Program-made: the position numbers and the translations under genes
NCBI GenBank assembly: GCA_016932835.1
Contig: JAFGCD010000093.1
Coordinates: 1-43,245, forward strand
DNA length: 43,245 bases
Source: Sedimentisphaerales bacterium
GTDB taxonomy: Bacteria; Planctomycetota; Phycisphaerae; Sedimentisphaerales; Anaerobacaceae
Direction of reading: 5' to 3'
Shown here: in pieces, positions 1 to 8,679 of the stretch
Layout: the number at the start of each line of letters is the position of its first letter
How positions within the stretch are numbered: position 1 is the first letter of the stretch
Notes under the pieces: model-generated
Databases searched by the model: none
The model's input: only the letters and a program-made list of their open reading frames with translations
Told to the model about the DNA's origin: nothing

Positions 1-1291
1 CCCTCGATGCAGAATCGGCTGTCCTGCTTTTTGAGGTTGGCGATGAGCTTCTCCATGGCGTCCGGTCCTGCGCCGTCGGTGAAGCTGTCCCATATTCTGC
101 CCTGCATGACGGGGCGGACAGGCGGGAAATCCGTCTCGGCGATGCCGATACTGTCGAGGTATTCGAGGTACTCGCCGATATTTACCGGCGGGGTATCGCC
201 GGCGGAGGCCTCTGCCATTACTTCGAGATATTTCGAGGGGAATTCGTTCATCATAACGCCGCCGTTCTCGCCGTCTGAGATCTGGGTGACAACGGGCGGG
301 ATCTTCTTGCCGGCCAGCTCCCATCGCCGAAGGGTCTGGGCTTCGTAGTAAGGCTGCATCTGGCCGACGAGCTTGCTGTCGCTGCCCTGGGTCTTGACGA
401 TTGCGGTTATGCAGGCGGTTTCGCCGAGCGAGTTCTTCGCGACGAGGCGATGCGGGATGTGCGGATGATGGACGCCCCCGCCGTCTTCGATTCGCTCGAT
501 AGTATGCTCCTGCACGAGGACCCATCGATAGCCGCAGTCCTTGAGCGTCTTTACGAACTCGTAGCAGACGTCCGGATGGTTGGGCAGGGCCATTTCGCAG
601 GGCGAGAATCCTCGCACGCGCGCCAGCGCCTCGAATCCGAACAGGGCGGCGAAGAAGTGCTGCCAGGCGCGGACGTGCAGCCGATAGTCCTGCACGGGCG
701 TCGAGGGGGCGACCGGATGGGCGAACGCCGTGCCCAGCCATTCGACGTAAGGATGATAGGCCGGGTCGCAGGTTATCTTGCGGAGGTTCTCGATGACGTC
801 GGACTGCTTCATCCGGCACAGGCCGTGCAGCAGGCTGCCGGAATAATCGAGCATGATCCTCGGCTTATGGCCTGCGGCGACGAGCTGCGGTATGAATTCG
901 CCCATGCGCTTGTAGCACCAGTGAAAGACGAAGGCGTTGTGGTTGTCGCCGGTGTCGGGATTGCGCATCATATCTTCGAGATTGCTTATCACGCGAGCGG
1001 TCTTTAGGTCGCTGCCGCCTGCGGGTATGAGGGGCTGGTGCATGTGCAGGGCTATGGCGAAGGCGCTGCCGATAGCGTCGAAATCGACGCCGCTTCGAGG
1101 CAGGTAAAACGGCCCGGGCTGCGACATCGCCTCGGCGACGAGGTCTTCAGACCCGCTGATATTGGGCAGGTCGGCTATGTACTCGGAGATTACGGGGCTG
1201 TTCATAACGAATCCGATGCACCGTCGTAATAAAAGACGCCGCCTGTAAGGCGCGCGACAGCGATTGAGAGCCTTGTCGGGCCAGGCGTCAT
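1..1291 (-). CDS. GH57-like glycoside hydrolase, partial and frameshifted near its start
   Basis: The minus strand is open from the ATG at 1205 to the left edge (about 400 codons). The product resembles family 57 glycoside hydrolases: residues 50-60 contain HMHQP, like the H-x-HQP signature of that (beta/alpha)7-barrel, and HHPHIPHR lies about 260 residues in. The gene probably begins upstream at the ATG at 1291, which overlaps the NIPSNAP stop as ATGA. That frame encodes MTPGPTRLSIAV...GGVFYYDGASDSL and then meets TGA at 1204-1202, exactly where MNSPVISEY begins one base back. I read this as one gene broken by a one-base frameshift (mutation or assembly error), or less likely as termination-reinitiation at the second ATGA. 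Last gene visible of a minus-strand carbohydrate operon. The GH57 assignment is from motif recognition only; the substrate is unknown. Confidence 0.7.
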
Positions 1292-2070
1292 ATCTGCGAA
1301 TATTCTGCGGGCTTGAGCGGGATATTCGTGATATTCGAGATTATGTTCTTATCGGCGTACTCTTCCATCGCACGGAGCTTCTGCCATTCGGGATTGCCTC
1401 CGAACTTGCGCCATCCTGCCTTTTGCTGCTCGGCGTCGTCGAATCCGAGCATGTACGTCAGGTTGGGCATTTTGGCCCCTGCGAGGGTCTCGCCGAAGAA
1501 GACCGGATTGAGCCCGACCTCGCGGAATATCGCTATTTCGCCGACGTTGAACATCTCGATCTTCTTCTGGCCGGCCTTGATACTATGGCTCTCATAGGTG
1601 CGAAGCTGAAAAACGCGGGAGTCTTTTTTGCTCGGTATTTCAAGCTCGCGCATGCCGTCGAAGGCGGCCATTATCGAGCTTTCCATTCGCTTGTAGGCGG
1701 GTTTTGCCGCGGGCGTATCGAGAACGTCGGCGCCTTTCCGGACGAACTCTTCGTCTGCCAGCAGTCTTCTTGTCGTCGATGCAAGTGACCTCGAAGACCT
1801 GTGCCGCAGCAATACATATATGGCCCCGAGCCCCTCAGCCGGATAGAACACGCCGACCGGCGAGATCTCGATTCGATTCAGCGCCGGGACGGCCGCGTCG
1901 CGCAGGAAAGCATCGAGCCGGGTCTTCTGGTCCTCGGACTCAATCTCGTATTTCCTCAACTCGTAGTAGTCGCGCCTCTGGCCGGGCCTTCTGTTGCCGG
2001 CTGCGGCTGCGGCTGTGCCTGCGGCCAGGCCGGTCACGCACGATGCCGCCAGAAAATCTCTTCTTCTCAT
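1288..2070 (-). CDS. NIPSNAP family protein with Tat signal
   Basis: A 260-residue protein starting MRRRDFLAASC, a twin-arginine signal (RRxFL) followed by an Ala-rich hydrophobic stretch, so it is predicted to be exported folded. Two ferredoxin-like halves follow, each opening with a motif typical of NIPSNAP domains: YYELRKYEI near residue 35 and FQLRTYES near residue 155. Proteins like this are common in planctomycetes beside sulfatases and glycoside hydrolases; their biochemical role is not established. I chose ATG 2070 because AAGGAG lies 9 bases upstream; a TTG at 2088 would put that Shine-Dalgarno inside the gene. Its TGA overlaps the ATG at 1291 by ATGA, so the next gene is likely translationally coupled. 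Family assignment is good, function unknown. Confidence 0.85.
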   Translation of the reverse strand: MRRRDFLAASCVTGLAAGTAAAAAGNRRPGQRRDYYELRKYEIESEDQKTRLDAFLRDAAVPALNRIEISPVGVFYPAEGLGAIYVLLRHRSSRSLASTTRRLLADEEFVRKGADVLDTPAAKPAYKRMESSIMAAFDGMRELEIPSKKDSRVFQLRTYESHSIKAGQKKIEMFNVGEIAIFREVGLNPVFFGETLAGAKMPNLTYMLGFDDAEQQKAGWRKFGGNPEWQKLRAMEEYADKNIISNITNIPLKPAEYSQI

Positions 2071-2229
2071 AATCTGCTTCTCCTTCAACGTTTGGATATT
2101 CGGATTGTCATCATAAGCCCCGGCGCCGGCAAACGCGGCACATACGCCTTTGGACGCTTATCATCAGCCAAGGTTAATCGCACAGCCCCGCCGATTCAAC
2201 CCAAATCTCAAAACCTCTGATGAACTGCC

Positions 2230-4023
2230 TTATCGGCTGCGGATGATTCGTATGCCCTTTGGCGATTCGATTTTGCTCGATACCGTCCCGTCGGCGTTCT
2301 TCGTATGGCGGACCTTGATAATTCCCTTCGGGGTTGGGAATGTCCCCTCGGCCCATTCGAGGTCGCCGAGGTGCGGCTCGATCTTTACCACGCTGCATCC
2401 CGGCTCGACGGCCTTGACGCCGAGGACGTGCTCGCTGAGCCAGGCGGTCGGCCCCGACGCCCAGCCATGACATAAGCTGTGGCGAAAGCCCTTGTAGCAG
2501 TAGTTGCCGAAATCGCCGTGAATGTCCTTTTTGCCTTCGCCGACAAGCTCGTCTATTCGGGAGGCGTTTTGCGTCCAGTCCAGATCGAAATCCTCCCAGA
2601 ACGTCGTGGCGCCGAGGTCGAGCATTGCGCCCCAGTACTGCCTGATGCAGTCGATGGCGCCCTGGTAGTCACCGGCAAGGGCCCTTGCCTGGAGGACGTA
2701 GTAGCCGTAGAAGGTGCTCATTCTTCGCGGGCCGTCCACGGCCATTATTTCGGCGTTGAGTTTCTTTGCGTCGGCGAGTCCGGCCAGGGCCATCAGCGCC
2801 GCGGCCTGTTTGCTGCCGGCGGGGTCCGGCGTGTGCTGCTTGAGTTTGGCGACGGCTTTTAGGCAATGGGCCTTCAGGGCCGGCTCATCCAGCACGTCGC
2901 ACAATTCGGCGCCGGCTGTCAGGGTCATTACCGCCAGCGACTGCAGGCCTGCGTGAATGGCGGGCTCGTTCTCTGCGGTGGGCCAGTCGAGGAATCGCCA
3001 GCCTGTAAGCGTTTCGCGTCCGCTATCATCGACACACCTGGCAAGCTCGGCGAGGAGTCCGGCCAGGTATCGCCGCTGCTGCTCCAGATAGCCGAGGTCC
3101 CCGCTGTGCATGTACTGCCCGTACTGAATCAACACCCACCACATCGAATACGAACTGATGCCGTTCATCCACTTGGGCAGCGGCGTTTCTTCGCGGATAA
3201 GGTCGAGGCTCTTCGTGACTACATCGACATCGCCGAAGACCGACCATATCGTCATCGTCTCGGGGTGCATGTCGCCTATCCAGACGAGCCTGTCCCGCTT
3301 GATGCCGTCCCAGAGGTAGTCCTGCATGTTGAGGTGCACCGTATATGCGCCCGTCCGCCAGATTCTATTGAGCCTTTCGTCGCTGCATCGAAACGAGCCT
3401 TTGTATTCCAGGTCGCGATAGATGAAGACCGCGCGGACGGCCTTGAGCTGGACGAAGCTGTTCGGGTCTTCTATGTCGATTCGCACGAACCGAAAGCCGG
3501 TATTGCCTATTTCCGCTGTGCCGAGCCATGGCGCCAGGATGCTCTGGTCGCGAATGGCGTGGTCGTTGGTTGTATTCTTCTCGCCGCCGAGTTCGGCCAT
3601 TGCCTCGCTGACGGATTCGCCGAACCTTACTCGCAGCCGTACCGGCTTGTTGTCTTTGGTGTGCCAGACCATGATCTGCACCCCGCCTTGAAGCTCCGTT
3701 CCGAAGTCCAGAAGGACGGCCCCTTTGTCCTTGTCGCTGCGCAGTATGCACGGATTCGATGCCTCCAATGTCGCCTGGCCCGATCGTTTTTCCAGAAGCG
3801 CCGCTGCATTTTCGATTCCCGCGGCGCTGTGCCATACGATGCGTTCGGGCAGAATGTACTTTCTGACTCGGGGGTCGTCGCTGGTCCGTGCTTCGATCTG
3901 CTCGCTGCTTATCGCCGCCGGCAGGCCATCGTCGCCGCCTGGATCCTGCTCGACTCGAACGATAGACTCACAACCGACACAAAACAACAACGTAAGAAAA
4001 GCGAAGCTGATAAATCGTTTCAT
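2230..4023 (-). CDS. GH78-like alpha-L-rhamnosidase, lipoprotein
   Basis: A 597-residue predicted lipoprotein: the signal peptide ends LTLLFCVGC, a lipobox with Cys18. The middle carries WDGIKRDRLVWIGDMHPE, which matches the W-D-x-x-K-R-D-R-x-x-W-x-G-D signature of GH78 (alpha/alpha)6-barrel rhamnosidases. The C-terminal third contains HSLCHGWASGPTAWL, the usual GH78 H-x-W-x-x-G-P segment, and a beta-sandwich tail. The region around residues 85-200 resembles the beta-sandwich that precedes the catalytic barrel. The protein is shorter than classic GH78 enzymes (usually 700-1000 aa), so it lacks extra N-terminal domains. AAGGAG sits 7 bases before the ATG. It starts 31 bases after the GH71/99-like gene ends, in one operon. 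Likely releases terminal L-rhamnose from pectin-like or gum-like polysaccharides; the precise substrate is inferred. Confidence 0.82.
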   Translation of the reverse strand: MKRFISFAFLTLLFCVGCESIVRVEQDPGGDDGLPAAISSEQIEARTSDDPRVRKYILPERIVWHSAAGIENAAALLEKRSGQATLEASNPCILRSDKDKGAVLLDFGTELQGGVQIMVWHTKDNKPVRLRVRFGESVSEAMAELGGEKNTTNDHAIRDQSILAPWLGTAEIGNTGFRFVRIDIEDPNSFVQLKAVRAVFIYRDLEYKGSFRCSDERLNRIWRTGAYTVHLNMQDYLWDGIKRDRLVWIGDMHPETMTIWSVFGDVDVVTKSLDLIREETPLPKWMNGISSYSMWWVLIQYGQYMHSGDLGYLEQQRRYLAGLLAELARCVDDSGRETLTGWRFLDWPTAENEPAIHAGLQSLAVMTLTAGAELCDVLDEPALKAHCLKAVAKLKQHTPDPAGSKQAAALMALAGLADAKKLNAEIMAVDGPRRMSTFYGYYVLQARALAGDYQGAIDCIRQYWGAMLDLGATTFWEDFDLDWTQNASRIDELVGEGKKDIHGDFGNYCYKGFRHSLCHGWASGPTAWLSEHVLGVKAVEPGCSVVKIEPHLGDLEWAEGTFPTPKGIIKVRHTKNADGTVSSKIESPKGIRIIRSR

Positions 4024-4054
4024 TGCAAACTCCTTCGTCTCAAACTGCGACGGC

Positions 4055-5794
4055 CTATTCCTTTATGAACCGATAATTGAAGCGCCGATTCGGCGCGCTG
4101 TCTCCATTGACGGCAAAGGCGATAATGTCGTCCAAGTCTTGAATGTTGTCGGCCCAGTGAAAATCGAACGACAGGTTCCGGCCGGTTGTCTTGAAGATCG
4201 ACCGCGGCAAGGCCAGCTCCATACGATTGCCTCGAACCGCATACGGCACAGCCGACTTTCTTTGCCAATTCCCTGCGGACGAATACTCGTGCACGGAAGT
4301 GCGCACCGGCCCGGCGGGCGCCTTGTTGACCAGCAGGTCGTACCCGTGCCGGCCGGTCCCGCTGTCACGGTCGGCGTCTATCAGCAGCAGCATCCAGTCG
4401 GGCGACGACCATGGAGTTATATCCTCGCTCGTTTGAGCGTAGAAATAGACGTTGCCCGAATCGCAGGCGACCTTGAGAGTGACAAAATCGTTTCGGCCCG
4501 TCTTGTTGACATACCGCCCGGCATTACCCCAGCCGACCTCGTCGCGATGCATCGTATCGCCGGCGGTATCCCGAAAGTCCGGCGCCACGTCGGCCCAATC
4601 CTCGAAGCGCCCGTCGATTTCAATCGAATAGTCTCGCTTGGCCGCCTGCGGTTTGCGGACGCCCTTGTATCGGCGAATATAGGAGATCATCTGGTAGTAG
4701 TAGCTGTCGGTATGGCCTGCCTTCATCGGCTCGATGTCCCGGCTGTACTGCTGGTTGTAGGCATCGACGAAGTACGAGTCGCCCTTTGCCAAAGGCCTGC
4801 CGAGCAGGCTGCCGGCGCCGCCGGAATCGCCCTTGATGAAGCGCTGGGCGACCCATTCGTTCCACCCTGTTACAAAGACAAACTCCGGATCGAGCTTGAG
4901 AGCCCGCTGCCACTGCTCGGCGAAATACAGGCCCCGGGCCTCGTTTCCAGCCAGCCCATATCGATTCGTTGCGGGCTGTTTGCCGTTTCTATGGCTTCGG
5001 CCGATGTTGCTGACCGGGTGCTGCGCGACGCTGACGGAAAGCTCCTCGGGCTTATCCGGCGACTCGTGCCAGCCGAAGCGTTCGAGCGAGTGGTCGAGCC
5101 ATTGCCACGTATCTTTGCCGTGCGTCCATGCCCAGCAATCGCGTATCGTGAAGAAGTCCAGCACGTCCTGCGAGAGACCTTCAGGACTGCCCAATATCAG
5201 GGGCTTGCCCTTCCAGTAGAACCACAATTCCGGATAAAGTTTATTCGCATAGAAATCGGCGTAGAGCTTTTCGATAGTCTGCTTGGCGCTCGAATGCGTC
5301 AGGAAGCATATCTGCGGCGTGCGATGTCCCTTGGAGCGCATCCGCCTGTAAACTTCGCAGAGCTTCGAATACACGTCCGGATATGTAAAAGCATTTGTCA
5401 CGTCGAAGATCAGCGTATCGACCTGGGCGTCGTTGAGCATGTGCAGGTGCTTGGTGATGACGTATTCGCTGTCGGAGAGATAATAGCCCAGCTCGGATTC
5501 TCCCCAGTGATGAAAGGCCCCCGGCGGGCCCCATTTCGGCTCTTCGGGATTCTCCGCCAGCAGTTTGGTGACGTCGAAAGGCCCCGCCTGGCCGTGTGGG
5601 CCGAGCCAGAGGAAATAGAAAATGCCCACCGTCCGCCCCTGACGCGGCGGGCCGCACTGCTCGAAACCCGGCAGCTCGCGGCCCAGAGCATCCGTCGCCG
5701 CCCAAGTATCGCTGTAGAGGTCACGCTGCGCCGCCGCTGAACCGGCAGCAAGCAGAACAAGAATTGACAGTAACAAGCTGCTCAGTCTATCCAT
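4055..5794 (-). CDS. Exported GH71/GH99-like hydrolase with C-terminal CBM9-like domain
   Basis: A 579-residue secreted protein. Residues 1-22 form a signal peptide (MDRLSSLLLSILVLLAAG, cleavage after SAAA). The next 350 residues look like a TIM-barrel hydrolase of the GH71/GH99 type: GIFYFLWLG opening strand, DTLIFDVTNAF, GKPLILG, and VFVTGWNEW, a WNEW motif common near the catalytic region in that clan. The C-terminal 190 residues (from DYSIEIDGRFEDWADV) resemble CBM9-type sugar-binding domains. The start is ATG 5794: GGAG lies just upstream and the signal peptide begins there; an upstream open stretch to 5869 has no such features. First gene of the minus-strand carbohydrate operon. The exact glycoside hydrolase family could not be settled by eye. 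Confidence 0.7.
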   Translation of the reverse strand: MDRLSSLLLSILVLLAAGSAAAQRDLYSDTWAATDALGRELPGFEQCGPPRQGRTVGIFYFLWLGPHGQAGPFDVTKLLAENPEEPKWGPPGAFHHWGESELGYYLSDSEYVITKHLHMLNDAQVDTLIFDVTNAFTYPDVYSKLCEVYRRMRSKGHRTPQICFLTHSSAKQTIEKLYADFYANKLYPELWFYWKGKPLILGSPEGLSQDVLDFFTIRDCWAWTHGKDTWQWLDHSLERFGWHESPDKPEELSVSVAQHPVSNIGRSHRNGKQPATNRYGLAGNEARGLYFAEQWQRALKLDPEFVFVTGWNEWVAQRFIKGDSGGAGSLLGRPLAKGDSYFVDAYNQQYSRDIEPMKAGHTDSYYYQMISYIRRYKGVRKPQAAKRDYSIEIDGRFEDWADVAPDFRDTAGDTMHRDEVGWGNAGRYVNKTGRNDFVTLKVACDSGNVYFYAQTSEDITPWSSPDWMLLLIDADRDSGTGRHGYDLLVNKAPAGPVRTSVHEYSSAGNWQRKSAVPYAVRGNRMELALPRSIFKTTGRNLSFDFHWADNIQDLDDIIAFAVNGDSAPNRRFNYRFIKE

Positions 5795-5883
5795 AGAACT
5801 CCATTGCTGCGCACCCAAGACGGATCGCTTTGGAAAAACCCGGCCGGCCAACAAACGGTAAAAATGCATCAGCCGAGGTCCAC

Positions 5884-5913
5884 ATCATACACCACATCCT
5901 CGCAAGGCCGCAA
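5884..5913 (-). promoter_or_regulatory. Possible promoter of the glycoside hydrolase operon
   Basis: On the minus strand TTGCGG (5913-5908) is followed after 18 bases by TATGAT (5889-5884), about 90 bases before the GH71/99-like start. The match is moderate and the spacing is at the long limit, so this is tentative. Confidence 0.3.
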
Positions 5914-5962
5914 CCTTCAAGCCCAATTCGGATAACTGCGTTGTCATGCCGTGTTTCGATTG

Positions 5963-5991
5963 TTGACTCCTGCTGTATTCCGTACTATCCT
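5963..5991 (+). promoter_or_regulatory. Possible promoter of the bPH2 gene
   Basis: TTGACT (5963-5968), 17 bases, TATCCT (5986-5991) lies 69 bases before the bPH2 start. The rest of the 5795-6059 gap between the two divergent genes shows no convincing ORF. Confidence 0.4.
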
Positions 5992-6059
5992 GTTGGTCGA
6001 AAACAGGGCTAACATGAGAGTAATAACATTGATCCGAAAATCAATGAAAGGACAGGAAA

Positions 6060-6671
6060 ATGCAGAAGCTCGAATTCCAGCCGACTAAAATCCTGCTCGT
6101 ATTCTGGCTGCTCGGAACCTGCGCGGTTTGCCTGCCGGTGGGCATATTCGCAGTCGTGACGGGTGAGTATATCGAGACGCTGTCATCTACGCCGGCGCCG
6201 GCGGCGACGCTGCTTATATGCCTTCTGGTCATGGCCCTTGCGGGCGGTTATCAGGTATTGTACTTCTTCTCGATACGATATGAACTCGACGACCGTTACG
6301 TTGTCAGGGCATCTGGCGTGCTCTGGAAGAAGCGCCGCTCGATACCCTTAGAGAAAATCACCAATATCGACGTTCGCCAGGGCCCGGTCGAACGCGCTAT
6401 CGGCTACGGCAAGATATGGATCTTCACTCCCTCGACAGGGGCCGCGACGCCGGAAGAAAAACTGATCGGAGTCACAGACCCTCACGCCATGAAGCAGACA
6501 ATCATCGACCGCTGCGAATCGGCCCGGCAGCACCTGCCCGCCGGACCCGGCCAACCTGCCTCGCCGGCAGAGCCGGCCGAGACAGTCGCCCTGCTCACGG
6601 AAATCAGGGATTCCCTGCACAATATAGAGAACTGCCTGGCACAGCGACCCCGGGACGGCAATGGGGCCTGA
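6060..6671 (+). CDS. Membrane protein with bacterial PH (bPH2/YdbS-like) domain
   Basis: A 203-residue protein. Two hydrophobic helices occupy residues 10-35 and 48-70, then a bPH2-type domain follows (SIRYELDDRYVVRASGVLWKKRRSIPLEKITNIDVRQGPVERAIGY is characteristic of the YdbS/YdbT, formerly DUF304, family) with GKIWIFTPS completing the beta-barrel. The C-terminus is a Pro/Ala-rich linker and a predicted helix. Members are membrane-anchored and of unknown molecular role. AAAGGA lies 6 bases before the ATG. It is alone between a divergent carbohydrate operon and the leucine promoter. An AT-rich near-palindrome immediately after the stop (6671-6690) could help end transcription but is not a classical GC-rich terminator. 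Confidence 0.8.
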   Translation: MQKLEFQPTKILLVFWLLGTCAVCLPVGIFAVVTGEYIETLSSTPAPAATLLICLLVMALAGGYQVLYFFSIRYELDDRYVVRASGVLWKKRRSIPLEKITNIDVRQGPVERAIGYGKIWIFTPSTGAATPEEKLIGVTDPHAMKQTIIDRCESARQHLPAGPGQPASPAEPAETVALLTEIRDSLHNIENCLAQRPRDGNGA

Positions 6672-6689
6672 GCTTTTTTGAAAAAAGGC

Positions 6690-6717
6690 TTGCATTTGCG
6701 GCTTCTTTCCTTATAAT
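6690..6717 (+). promoter_or_regulatory. Predicted promoter of the leucine operon
   Basis: TTGCAT (6690-6695), 16 bases, then a perfect TATAAT (6712-6717). The expected transcription start (6-9 bases after the -10) falls at about 6724-6726, on the ATG of the leader ORF, which would make that ORF leaderless. A second weaker pair, TTGGCG (6972-6977) N18 CATAAT (6996-7001), lies closer to leuA. Confidence 0.65.
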
Positions 6718-6724
6718 CCATATT

Positions 6725-6799
6725 ATGAGTGGTTTTCGCACAATTTGCTCTTCAATTCCGGCCGTTCTCGGCCTAAGCGCGCTGCTCCTGCGCCTGTAG
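6725..6799 (+). CDS. Leucine-rich leader peptide upstream of leuA (attenuator candidate)
   Basis: A 24-codon ORF starting ATG AGT GGT and ending TAG. Six of its last ten residues are Leu (LGLSALLLRL, codons CTC, CTA, CTG, CTC, CTG, CTG), preceded by Ile and Val residues. Its last codons and stop form the left arm and loop of a perfect 7-bp hairpin. Position, size and Leu clustering match the leader peptides that regulate leu and ilv operons in other bacteria by ribosome stalling. The ATG sits almost at the predicted transcription start, so translation would begin on a leaderless mRNA. No Shine-Dalgarno is visible. It could instead be a chance ORF; no clear downstream terminator with a U-run adjacent to its stem was found, so the mechanism is open. 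Confidence 0.6.
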   Translation: MSGFRTICSSIPAVLGLSALLLRL

Positions 6800-6805
6800 G
6801 CGCAG
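6788..6805 (+). promoter_or_regulatory. Hairpin over the Leu codons and stop of the leader ORF
   Basis: CTGCGCC (6788-6794), TGTA loop, GGCGCAG (6799-6805): a perfect 7-bp stem. It covers Leu22, Arg23, Leu24 and the stop, so a ribosome stalled on Leu codons would open it. CGCCTG (6791-6796) could alternatively pair with CAGGCG (6911-6916) farther down the leader. Confidence 0.5.
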
Positions 6806-7039
6806 AAAACTCCCCCCCACAAAAATCCGTTGCACACCCTTTAGAGTGATAAGTTTCCGCGAGTGAAACTGCAAGTTGTTGTTATAGAGCTGCTTACCCG
6901 CCCCCAGGGGCAGGCGTACAAAGGGAAATTTCAATCGTGAGCAGTATGATAGTCGTTTTTTTGGTAAATTCTTGGCGTTTTGGCGCTGATTGCGGCATAA
7001 TCGGCCCGAATCAGCCTGAAAACCATGGAGAAAACACAA
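6806..7039 (+). promoter_or_regulatory. Structured leader between the leader ORF and leuA
   Basis: This stretch has no credible ORF. It contains a 6-bp hairpin, AGTTTC/GAAACT (6852-6857 and 6865-6870), a short GCCC/GGGC hairpin (6900-6911) and a run of seven T at 6956-6962. No stem directly precedes the T-run, so a classical intrinsic terminator cannot be claimed. Confidence 0.35.
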
Positions 7040-8605
7040 ATGTCTGAAGAGAAAGTATTGATATTCGATACGACCTTGCGTGACGGCGAGCAGTCGCCCG
7101 GGGCGTCGCTTTCGATAGCGGAAAAGCTCGATATCGCCCGCCAGTTGGCGGTTTTAGGCGTCGATATTATCGAGGCCGGCTTCCCGGTTTCCTCGCAGGT
7201 CCAGTTCGAGGCGACCAGGCTCGTCGCCGAGCAGATCGAAGGACCCGTAATAGCAGGGCTGGCCCGCGCAAATAAAGGCGATATCGAGTCGGCGGCAAAG
7301 GCGCTCGCCCCTGCCAAAAAGAAGCGAATCCATACCTTCATCGCCACCAGTCCGGTGCACATGGAGCACAAGCTCAAGAGAAAACCGGGTGAGGTTCTGA
7401 AAATGGCTGTCGAGGCGGTCAAGTTCGCGAAAAGCTGCGTCGATGACGTCGAATTCTCGCCCGAAGACGCCTGCCGAAGCGAAATGCCGTTCCTGATCGA
7501 GATACTCGCTGCGGTCATCGAGGCCGGGGCGACTACGCTCAATATCCCCGATACCGTCGGCTACGTCATGCCATACGAATACGGGCGGATGATTGCGCAG
7601 CTCAAATCCGATGTGCCCGGAATGGAAAATTGCATTATCAGCACGCATTGTCACAACGATCTGGGCATGGCCGTCGCCAATTCTCTGGCGGCCGTGCGAA
7701 ACGGCGCCCGACAGGTCGAGTGCACCGTCAACGGACTCGGCGAGCGAGCGGGCAACGCCGCCCTCGAAGAAGTCGTAATGGGTATTCGCACCCGCCCGGA
7801 CTTCTTCGCCATCCAGAGCCCCGGCGGACTGACAACCAATATCAGGACCACCGAAATCTACAGGACCAGCCAGCTTGTATCGCAGTTGACCGGATTCGTC
7901 ATCCAGCCCAACAAGGCTGTCGTCGGGGCCAATGCATTCGCCCACGAAGCCGGCGTTCACGTCGATGGCGTGTTGAAGGAGCGAACCACGTACGAGATTA
8001 TGACGCCCGAGAGCATCGGCCTGGGCGGTTCGAGAATGGTCCTCGGCAGGCACACGGGCAGGCACGGCTTTGTTGACAGGTGCAGGCAGTTGGGTTTCAC
8101 GCTCAAGGAAGAGGAAATCGAGCACGCATACCAGCGGTTCCTCGACATCGCCGACAAGAAAAAAGAAGTCTTCGACGAAGATCTCGCAGCCATTGTCAAC
8201 GAGGAGATTCACGTAGTTGAGCACATCTTCGACCTGCAGTATCTGCACGTCGCCTCGGGTACCGGGACCCTGCCGACCGCGAGCGTCCGGATAGTGACGC
8301 AGGGCGAGACAAAACAGGCTGCGGCCTGCGGCGACGGACCGGTTGACGCGGCGTACGAGGCCATAAGAGAAGCGACGGGCCTCTCGCCCAAGCTCGAAAA
8401 CTATACGATAAGGGCCGTCACCGGCGGCAAAGAGGCGCTCGGAGAAGCCACCGTGCGAATCTCCGAAGACGGCAGGAAGTTCATCGGAAGAGGCATCTCG
8501 ACCGACATAATCGAGGCCAGCGCAAAGGCCTATGTCGATGCGATTAACAGGATGGTCTCTGCGAAGAAGCAAAGCGAAGAACCAGACCTCAAAGTCGAAC
8601 TTTGA
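7040..8605 (+). CDS. leuA: 2-isopropylmalate synthase
   Basis: A 521-residue cytoplasmic enzyme that condenses acetyl-CoA with 2-oxoisovalerate, the committed step to leucine. It opens [13 protein letters not shown], the DRE-TIM metallolyase signature with the metal-binding Asp and the catalytic Arg. [16 protein letters not shown] (about residue 205) supplies the metal-binding His pair, and [13 protein letters not shown] is a further family motif. From about residue 390 the C-terminal LeuA dimer/allosteric domain follows, where leucine feedback normally binds. Length fits the long LeuA class. I chose ATG 7040 because GGAG (7027-7030) lies 9 bases upstream; ATG 7025 is an in-frame alternative without a Shine-Dalgarno. 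First structural gene after the Leu-rich leader, followed by leuC after 74 bases. Confidence 0.93.
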   Translation: MSEEKVLIFDTTLRDGEQSPGASLSIAEKLDIARQLAVLGVDIIEAGFPVSSQVQFEATRLVAEQIEGPVIAGLARANKGDIESAAKALAPAKKKRIHTFIATSPVHMEHKLKRKPGEVLKMAVEAVKFAKSCVDDVEFSPEDACRSEMPFLIEILAAVIEAGATTLNIPDTVGYVMPYEYGRMIAQLKSDVPGMENCIISTHCHNDLGMAVANSLAAVRNGARQVECTVNGLGERAGNAALEEVVMGIRTRPDFFAIQSPGGLTTNIRTTEIYRTSQLVSQLTGFVIQPNKAVVGANAFAHEAGVHVDGVLKERTTYEIMTPESIGLGGSRMVLGRHTGRHGFVDRCRQLGFTLKEEEIEHAYQRFLDIADKKKEVFDEDLAAIVNEEIHVVEHIFDLQYLHVASGTGTLPTASVRIVTQGETKQAAACGDGPVDAAYEAIREATGLSPKLENYTIRAVTGGKEALGEATVRISEDGRKFIGRGISTDIIEASAKAYVDAINRMVSAKKQSEEPDLKVEL

Positions 8606-8679
8606 CGTAAGAAAACTGCAACCACAGATTCCACAGATTGACACAGATTTTGATTTAAGACCGTGAAGGATAAGAAACG

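Noticed and set aside
1202..1210. Programmed -1 frameshift at the GH57-like start
   Set aside because: No X-XXY-YYZ slippery heptamer is present; a simple indel explains it better.
450..1788. Plus-strand frames over the left edge
   Set aside because: They lie opposite the GH57-like and NIPSNAP genes, which have clear motifs.
3725..5740. A 671-codon plus-strand frame
   Set aside because: It is antisense to the GH71/99-like gene and most of GH78, with no family motifs and no ribosome site. GC-rich genes commonly leave such open shadows.
6788..6805. Intrinsic terminator of the bPH2 gene or leader
   Set aside because: The stem is good but is followed by AAAACTCCCC, not a T-run.
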